Assembly (NCBI GenBank): GCA_021371965.1
Contig: JAJFVE010000173.1
Span: forward strand, 1-12,199
Origin: Planctomycetaceae bacterium
GTDB taxonomy: Bacteria; Planctomycetota; Phycisphaerae; SM23-33
Length of the DNA stretch: 12,199 bases
Reading direction: 5' to 3'
In this document: one piece after another, positions 8,501-12,199 of the stretch
Position numbering within the stretch: the stretch's first letter is position 1
Layout of the letters: every line of letters starts with the position of its first letter
Position numbers and translations under genes: made by a program
Notes under the pieces: model-generated
What the model was told of the DNA's origin: nothing
What the model saw: the letters and a program-made list of their open reading frames with translations, nothing else
The model's database searches: none

Positions 8501-9734
8501 GACGTTCCGCTCGGCAACGGGCGGGTACTACGACCTGACCACGCGCAGCGGCACGGGCAACTTTGGCGGCTTCCGCAGCGGATGCACGTCCAACCTCGTG
8601 GCCGCCGACGGCGTGCTCAGCGCCCCCGACTACACGCGCGGCTGTTCGTGCGTGTACCAGAACCAGGCCTCGCTGGCGATGGTGCACGCCCCGGACGTGG
8701 CGATGGAGCAGTGGACCGCCAACTACGGCGCGCTGAATTACTACGACTTCACGCAGTTCGAGCCCATGGCCCTGCGCGACCAGGTGAAGCGAGTCGGGAT
8801 CAACTTCGGCGCCCCCGGCGACCGCGTCAGCAGCGATGGCACGCTATGGCTCGACTGGCCGGTAGTGGGGGGCTCGTCCTATGACGTGCCCATCAGCGTT
8901 GTGACTGCCGACGGCAAGGCTCCGCAGACGCACCGCCGCCACGAGTCAGCCGTGACGGGCGATTTGGCGTTCGCGGCATCATCGTGCGTTGAAGATGTTC
9001 GGAGCATCGAGATCGACCTGATGGCCGGCACGCGCACGCGAATTTATCCGCTGGCCGCGGACAAGGCCGAGAAACTGTCGTTGGGTGCAGAGTCTGTCGC
9101 GCTGCGATTTGAGGCAATCCATCTTCCGGCGGATGAAAAAATCATAGGTGCGTATGTGCAGTTTGCCTCCACGCGCGGCGGCACGCCCAAAGACCCGCCG
9201 GCCGAACTGGCGATTCATTCCGGCGGCGCCGGTCCTTCAGTGAAGTGGACCGTTCCGGCATGGGTAAGCCCGAACATGGACGGCCTGCTGCAACGATCGA
9301 GCGATTTGACGCCGCTGCTGCAAGACCTGCCTGGCAAAAAGGGTGCGGGAATCATGCTGAACATCAGCGGCAAGGGTTCACGCGAGGTCTGGGGCGCCGC
9401 GGCCGAGAAGTCGCTGGCCCCGCGCCTGCTGATCACCACCAGGCGCGAGTTGCCCGCGCCGCCGAAGTACACCGTGCGGTTGGTCTTTGCCGAGTTGAAA
9501 GGCGAGACCGGGCAGCGTGTTTTCGACGTGGCGATTCAGGGCAAGAAGGTGCTGGAGAGTTTTGACGTGACGAAGGAATCCGGCGGCGCGTTCCGCAGCG
9601 TGACTAAGGAGTTCAAGTCCATCGAGGTCCGAGACAAGCTGAAGATCGACCTGACGCCGCGGACCGGAACGCCGCTGATCAGCGGCGTTGAGATCATCGA
9701 AGAAACGGAGATACCGCCCGGCGCGCAACGTTAG
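5586..9734 (+). CDS. Giant secreted PQQ-like beta-propeller protein with inserted methyltransferase-like domain and malectin-like C-terminus
   Basis: The product has 1382 residues from ATG 5586. Residues 1-21 are a signal peptide (KPVFYSCVSTLLILSASAAGA), followed by DWPQWRGDSGHRG, the usual opening of PQQ-like propeller proteins. Propeller 1 (about 22-425) shows blades such as GWLYCLDAASGKEKWR and IHALDAKTGKPLW. Residues about 430-558 look like a class I methyltransferase fold: LVFGIDDIELL (456-466) in place of motif I and IVAVDPDESVVATARKRLDEAGL for motif II (acidic D481), but the glycine-rich loop is poor. Propeller 2 (about 600-1048) ends in a Cys-bearing segment (C962, C1000, C1020, C1022 as GCSC). 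Then come a GINFGAPGDRVSSDGTLWLDWP stretch (about 1072-1093), a DNRLRE/CBM96-like beta-sandwich (about 1170-1288) and a malectin-like end (YTVRLVFAEL to GVEII, about 1295-1375). No catalytic role is certain: PQQ repeats here probably bind no PQQ. It may be a surface glycan-binding or scaffold protein. The stop codon TAG falls inside the following repeat. Confidence 0.88.
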   Translation: MKPVFYSCVSTLLILSASAAGADWPQWRGDSGHRGVGAEQLPAELHLQWARQYSPRVQTWDNALTNDLITNDQIFEPVIADGRMFLSFNNCDKIVAIELAGGNEAWTFYTEGPVRLPPAIADGKVYAASDDGWLYCLDAASGKEKWRHRGGPSARKCIGNGRMISLWPARGGPVVHDGKVYYAAGIWPFVGVFIHALDAKTGKPLWVNDTTGSMYTLQGHAAAAFAGVAPQGGLTVAGDKLLVPGGRTLPAVLDRRDGKMLYYEGSGVAGGGGSFVMADAARAWTRTSKRGVRTISLADHKSGPAYHGEPVVDGDTIYIYGGAVEADKPARQVVQAIGPRPWEIEADAAGDLIKSGNRLYAAGKDKIVAIDLPGGDQDKPRISWSAPVSGTVMRLLAGGGRLVAVTLEGQVLVFGPAGAPGHEIAVSPRPLTPSPGKIEAAKAILARTSQPAGFALVFGIDDIELLAALAGESALKIVAVDPDESVVATARKRLDEAGLYGRIAVAQARPEEFRAPPYVASLIVTGKAVAGAVRNRDGQTFRAIYQSLRPYGGAMCVGGFAADERWITRQGPLAGSGDWTGQYADAGNTVMSADSLVKLPLAPLWFGGPANARILSRHGRGPPEQVAGGRVVIEGVGGLTCYDAYTGTILWEYDFGPDARTAYALYWDDTDATGQGAMMGANVRGTNYVITDSEVYLALGSVCRVLDAANGKLTRTIEMPKAHDGKAVDWGFIGLYDGLLIGGQGFADYSALLARAGETKPLWNTYNAPMDKSASRGLVVFRAADGKVLWKTIAASSFIHNGIVAGNARIYCLDKLPGEVAAALSRRGRKESVEYRIAAFDARSGKELWQAKGDIFGSWLSYSAAHDVLLQAADFNGARAMGDRGNAGMVAYRGKDGGVLWKNLDRRYMGPVILRGDTILTNGRFYAKTAGAIGLLDGKEVQLPNPISGQREPWLISRSYGCNYAVASESLMTFRSATGGYYDLTTRSGTGNFGGFRSGCTSNLVAADGVLSAPDYTRGCSCVYQNQASLAMVHAPDVAMEQWTANYGALNYYDFTQFEPMALRDQVKRVGINFGAPGDRVSSDGTLWLDWPVVGGSSYDVPISVVTADGKAPQTHRRHESAVTGDLAFAASSCVEDVRSIEIDLMAGTRTRIYPLAADKAEKLSLGAESVALRFEAIHLPADEKIIGAYVQFASTRGGTPKDPPAELAIHSGGAGPSVKWTVPAWVSPNMDGLLQRSSDLTPLLQDLPGKKGAGIMLNISGKGSREVWGAAAEKSLAPRLLITTRRELPAPPKYTVRLVFAELKGETGQRVFDVAIQGKKVLESFDVTKESGGAFRSVTKEFKSIEVRDKLKIDLTPRTGTPLISGVEIIEETEIPPGAQR

Positions 9735-9830
9735 CGGTCGAGCTTGCTCGACGCGGTTGTTTCCCCGATCTTCGGGCAAGACAGGATGGACGCTTTGCGG
9801 CGAACGCGCGGAGCAAGCTCCGCCGCTAAC
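9730..9830. repeat. Inverted repeat of the GTTAGCGG-GAGCTTGCTC family, overlapping a stop codon
   Basis: Arm 9730-9755 and the reverse complement of 9805-9830 agree in 22 of 26 bases. Each arm is itself a hairpin: GTCGAGC/GCTCGAC (9737-9743 with 9746-9752) and its counterpart around GGAGCAAGCTCC (9809-9820). The four differences are paired: TC...GA in one arm against CG...CG in the other, so both hairpins stay intact. A small CCCGA/TCGGG hairpin (9764-9776) lies between. The TAG stop of the propeller gene (9732-9734) belongs to the left arm. Confidence 0.85.
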
Positions 9831-9835
9831 AAGAA

Positions 9836-9896
9836 TCACGACAGCGTCTTTACCCCATACAGGGCTACCACGTCGTCGAGCTCGGTGCGCAGGTCC
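9836..9896 (-). pseudogene. Relic of the 3' end of a GH29 alpha-L-fucosidase gene
   Basis: Bases 9841-9896 match the 3' end of the neighbouring fucosidase gene (9982-10037) in 46 of 56 positions, in the same orientation. Read on the minus strand the relic codes DLRTELDDVVALYGVKTLS and then TGA; the intact gene ends DLRTELDDVVVLRGVKTL. Of 18 aligned residues 16 are identical, and six of the ten base differences are silent. The similarity stops abruptly at 9896, where a TCG/TCC-rich stretch begins. No start or upstream coding sequence remains, so this is a leftover tail rather than a gene. Confidence 0.75.
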
Positions 9897-9898
9897 CG

Positions 9899-9929
9899 TT
9901 CTCGTCGTCGTCCTCGTCCTCGTCGTCGG
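9899..9929. repeat. TCG/TCC trinucleotide low-complexity run
   Basis: The stretch is made almost wholly of TCG and TCC triplets after an initial TT. It borders the truncated end of the fucosidase relic and codes for nothing recognisable. Confidence 0.6.
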
Positions 9930-9951
9930 TTTTGGCCCAACAACTTCCAAA

Positions 9952-9971
9952 GCGGCAGCTAAGGCTGCCGC
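9952..9971 (-). terminator. Perfect 8-bp GC hairpin after the fucosidase gene, possible terminator
   Basis: GCGGCAGC (9952-9959) and GCTGCCGC (9964-9971) form a perfect stem with a four-base loop. On the minus strand it begins eight bases after the stop of the fucosidase gene and is followed by TTTGGAAGTTGTT, only a weak T-tract. It may end transcription from the fucosidase side, between convergent genes, or be one more copy of a palindromic repeat. Confidence 0.4.
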
Positions 9972-9979
9972 ACTCCATA

Positions 9980-11320
9980 TTACAGCGTCTTTACGCCCCG
10001 CAGGACTACTACGTCATCCAACTCCGTGCGCAGGTCCATTGGGATCGTCACGCGCAGGCGGCCGTTGTCGTAGTTGGTGTAGGGCATGTCGTTCCCGGTG
10101 CGCAGGAGCTTGATCGACTCGGGCTTGGTGATGCCCTCGATGGTCGCGCCGTCGACGCCGGGGTCGATGTAGTGCATGTACCACGTGTCGCCGCGGGTGG
10201 TGACAGGGACGGTGGCCTTGTCCGGCCAGCAGCCCGGGGTTGTGCCCAGCACGCTCTCGCCGCTGTGGGTGAGCCAGCCGGTCAGTTCGCCGAGCTTCTC
10301 GAAGTACTGCGGGGGCATGTTGCCGTCGGCGGTGGGGCCGGCGTTGATCAGCAGGTTGCCGCCCCAAGCCCGCGTGCGGGCGAGGATCGAGAGGATGCGG
10401 CTGGTCGAGAAATACGGATAGCACGTGTGCGCCCAGCCGCCGCGGCTCCACAGGTCGCAGCGTTCCCACCAGCCCGTGGGGCGGGAGCCCGGGTCGCCGC
10501 CCTCGGCGGTGGAGAAATCGCCGAAGCCGTGCGCGCGGGGGTTCACCACGATTCCCGGCTGAAGCTTGTGGATCTCTTCCGTCGTGATGCAGGCCGGCCC
10601 GCCGTCGAACCAGAGCACGTCGATCTTGCCATAGTCGCTGAGTAGCTCGACGAGCTGGTCGTGCACCTGCTGCACGTAGCGGTCCTCGAAGCCCTCGGGC
10701 TTGGCTGGCAGCTTGCACATCTTCCAGTCCTGCCCGGTGGCTTCCATGCCTTCGTGGTAGTCGCAGAGGTTCGTGGCGTGGAACGACATGAACTTGCGGC
10801 GGTAGTACCAGTCCGGCGGCGAATAGTAGATGCCGGCCTTGAGCCCTGTGCGGCGGCAGGCCTCGACGTACGGGCGGATCAGGTCGCGCCCGCCCATGTG
10901 GGTGGCTGTCGAGAACTCGCCATGCTTCGTCGGCCACAGCGCGTACCCGTCGTGGTGTCGCGAGGTCAGCACGGCGTAGGTGAAGCCGGCGGCCGCAGCG
11001 GGGGCGAGCCACTTTTCCGGCTCGTACTTGGACGGGTTGAACCGCTCGGCCAGCTTCCAGTATTCCAGCGGAGGCAAATGGTTCTCGCCGTTGACGTGGC
11101 GGTCCCAAGGGGTGTCCTGCATCATGGCCCAGGACAAGTCGCCCTTGCCATGCACCGTGGAGATGCCCCAGTGCAGGAACAGCCCCAAGCCCGCATTGGC
11201 GAACCACTGCGCGTCAGGGTGCGTCGTGCGCTGATAGGTCGCCGCGGTCGTTCCCTCGGCATTGCCGATGACCGCATGCTGCTGATCCGCCGCTCCGGTT
11301 GACTTCTTTTTCTTAGCCAT
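9980..11320 (-). CDS. GH29 alpha-L-fucosidase, no signal peptide
   Basis: The 446-residue protein hydrolyses terminal alpha-L-fucose by a retaining mechanism if it follows its family. Landmarks in order: GLFLHWGISTVHG (46-58), YAVLTSRHHDGYALWPTKHG (115-134), GLKAGIYYSPPDWY (159-172), YVQQVHDQLVELLSDYGKIDVLWFDGG (215-241) with D239 as the expected nucleophile, NPRAHGFGDFSTAEG (260-274), and GGNLLINAGPTADG (320-333). A C-terminal beta-sandwich follows to the end. ATG 11320 is chosen: GGAG lies six bases upstream (11327-11330), and the 22-residue extension to 11386 would be coded by an intergenic repeat. The N-terminus is MAKKKKSTGAADQQ, with no export signal, so it probably acts in the cytoplasm on imported oligosaccharides; many GH29 enzymes are secreted. 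A second GH29 gene lies just upstream on the same strand, 213 bases away. The acid/base residue cannot be assigned safely. Confidence 0.92.
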   Translation of the reverse strand: MAKKKKSTGAADQQHAVIGNAEGTTAATYQRTTHPDAQWFANAGLGLFLHWGISTVHGKGDLSWAMMQDTPWDRHVNGENHLPPLEYWKLAERFNPSKYEPEKWLAPAAAAGFTYAVLTSRHHDGYALWPTKHGEFSTATHMGGRDLIRPYVEACRRTGLKAGIYYSPPDWYYRRKFMSFHATNLCDYHEGMEATGQDWKMCKLPAKPEGFEDRYVQQVHDQLVELLSDYGKIDVLWFDGGPACITTEEIHKLQPGIVVNPRAHGFGDFSTAEGGDPGSRPTGWWERCDLWSRGGWAHTCYPYFSTSRILSILARTRAWGGNLLINAGPTADGNMPPQYFEKLGELTGWLTHSGESVLGTTPGCWPDKATVPVTTRGDTWYMHYIDPGVDGATIEGITKPESIKLLRTGNDMPYTNYDNGRLRVTIPMDLRTELDDVVVLRGVKTL

Positions 11321-11326
11321 TCTGCG

Positions 11327-11330
11327 CTCC
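11327..11330 (-). promoter_or_regulatory. Ribosome binding site that decides the fucosidase start at 11320
   Basis: On the minus strand GGAG stands six bases before ATG 11320 and three bases from the end of the CACGAATG repeat arm. The upstream ATG at 11386 has no such site and lies within the repeat. Confidence 0.75.
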
Positions 11331-11333
11331 GGG

Positions 11334-11526
11334 GAGAACACGAATGTCACGAATGGACGAATGGGGAAGAAACAAGATTGGGCCACAGAGACACAGAGAA
11401 CACAGAGAAGAGGTTGTTCTTATTTCCTTTACCACTGCGGTTCTGCTTTTCTCTGTGAGCTCTGTGTCTCTGTGGCCCATTTCTGTTCTTTATCCCATTC
11501 GTCTCATTCGTGCCATGCGTGTTCTC
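11334..11526. repeat. Composite element: CACGAATG-family arms enclosing CCACAGAG-family arms
   Basis: Outer arms 11334-11366 and 11494-11526 are inverted copies with a few mismatches and one single-base indel; the left one shares 21 of 22 bases with 1999-2020. Inner arms 11380-11409 and 11449-11478 pair in 28 of 30 positions and belong to the same family as 5491-5565. Between outer and inner left arms lies GAAACAAGA (11369-11377), similar to the loop core of the other two elements. The whole element fills the gap between the two GH29 genes, seven bases from one stop codon and 13 from the other gene's start. Confidence 0.9.
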
Positions 11527-11533
11527 TTTAGTC

Positions 11534-12199
11534 TCAGTAAGCCTTGTAATACACAGTGCCTTCGCCGAGGCGCTGTTTGGGTTCGCCGGCGAATTCGATT
11601 TTCAGCATGCCCACGTCGCAGCTCTTGTCGGGGCAGGTTTTGGGCAGGCCCTGGATCAGCAGGCGGTCCTTGGTCTGCGTGAAGGGCAGCGGCTTGTCGG
11701 TGGGCATGAGCTTGACCGATTTGACCTTGGTCAGCAGCCCGCCGATACTGAACGATTGGCCCGGCCACACTGCCGTGATCCAGTAGTAGCACGTGTTGCC
11801 GCGGCGCGACCACCAGCCGATGCCCGCCCAGCCTTCGAGCTCCTTGATCGGGTCGAACTGCCCGTAGACGGCCTCGCCGTACTGGCGCAGCCACTTGCCC
11901 ACGCGCGTCATCCGATCGATCGCCAGCGCCGGCACGGTGCCGTCGCCCTCGGGACCGATGTTCAGCAGCAGGTTGCCCCCGCCGTTGGCGCACTGGCGGA
12001 GCATCTCGAGCACCTTCTTGGGCGAAAGCCATTCCTCCGGCGCCATCGGCACGTAGCCCCACGAGCCGTTGAACGTCATGCACGACTCCCACGCCTTGCC
12101 TTCCTCGGGCTTGATGTGCCCCTCGGGCGTGCAGAAGTCCTCGGGCAGGCCGGTGCGATTGTTGATGAGGATATCCGGCTGCAGCTTGCGCGCCATGGC
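11534..12199 (-). CDS. Second GH29 alpha-L-fucosidase, C-terminal part only (cut by window edge)
   Basis: The frame is open to the right edge: the codon before the apparent ATG at 12196 is an in-frame Ala, and the sequence begins in mid-domain, so the true start lies outside. The visible 221 residues carry PDILINNRTGLPEDFCTPEG (8-27), equivalent to the NPRAHGFGDFSTAEG region of the neighbouring fucosidase, then NGSWGYVP, SPKKVLEMLRQCANGGGNLLLNIGPEGDGTVP (59-90) and a C-terminal beta-sandwich ending in GTVYYKAY. The His-Trp-Gly, HHDG and nucleophile regions must be upstream. It is clearly a paralogue of the downstream gene rather than a recent copy, since only the family motifs agree. The two probably form one leftward transcription unit, with different linkage preferences (inference). 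Confidence 0.88.
   Translation of the reverse strand, partial: AMARKLQPDILINNRTGLPEDFCTPEGHIKPEEGKAWESCMTFNGSWGYVPMAPEEWLSPKKVLEMLRQCANGGGNLLLNIGPEGDGTVPALAIDRMTRVGKWLRQYGEAVYGQFDPIKELEGWAGIGWWSRRGNTCYYWITAVWPGQSFSIGGLLTKVKSVKLMPTDKPLPFTQTKDRLLIQGLPKTCPDKSCDVGMLKIEFAGEPKQRLGEGTVYYKAY

Noticed and set aside
9378..9950. 190-codon minus-strand open frame spanning the end of the propeller gene and the gap
   Set aside because: It crosses a well-supported gene end and a repeat, and uses a different frame from the fucosidase relic at 9836-9896; no family features.
11321..11386. 22-residue N-terminal extension of the fucosidase starting at 11386
   Set aside because: The extension is coded by the CACGAATG repeat arm, lacks a ribosome binding site, and is unlike GH29 N-termini; ATG 11320 has GGAG at the right distance.

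Overview
The window is high-GC DNA, densely coding, and looks like a chromosomal carbohydrate-utilisation locus from a planctomycete-type bacterium. Three things suggest this: a giant secreted PQQ-type beta-propeller protein opening with the WPQWRG signature, an expansion of uroporphyrinogen-decarboxylase-like proteins beside glycosidases, and intergenic gaps packed with palindromes. The assignment to Planctomycetota (possibly Phycisphaerae) is inference from gene content only. There is no rRNA, tRNA, transposase or CRISPR array that I can see.

Layout. Five genes run rightward. (1) The C-terminal part of a GH4 glycosidase (2-826) is cut by the left edge. (2) and (3) are two different URO-D-superfamily proteins (954-1991 and 2127-3233). 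(4) is a secreted right-handed parallel beta-helix protein (3534-5474). (5) is a 1382-residue secreted protein with two PQQ-like propellers around a methyltransferase-like domain and a carbohydrate-binding-like C-terminus (5586-9734). Two GH29 alpha-L-fucosidase genes converge on these from the right: a complete one with no signal peptide (9980-11320) and the C-terminal half of a second, cut by the right edge (11534-12199). A short relic of a third GH29 3' end lies at 9836-9896.

How the genes may work together. The beta-helix protein and the propeller/malectin-like protein carry export signals and would act outside the cytoplasm on complex glycans. The GH4 enzyme (a family that is NAD- and metal-dependent) and the signal-less fucosidase would finish imported oligosaccharides inside the cell. 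The two URO-D-like proteins lack the HemE N-terminal signature and carry an HxDG motif where corrinoid methyltransferases of the MtaA type carry HxCG. Their reaction is unknown, but their place inside a glycosidase cluster suggests a role in sugar or methyl metabolism rather than haem synthesis.

The most unusual feature is between the genes. All six intergenic gaps hold palindromic elements. Most start within about 4-16 bp of the flanking stop codon, and one supplies the stop codon itself. At least two arm families recur within the window, one gap has one family nested inside the other, and an identical 13-base loop sequence is shared by elements whose arms differ. Several start codons that would give the longest open frames lie inside these repeats, so the starts of three genes were moved downstream to the first ATG with a good ribosome binding site.
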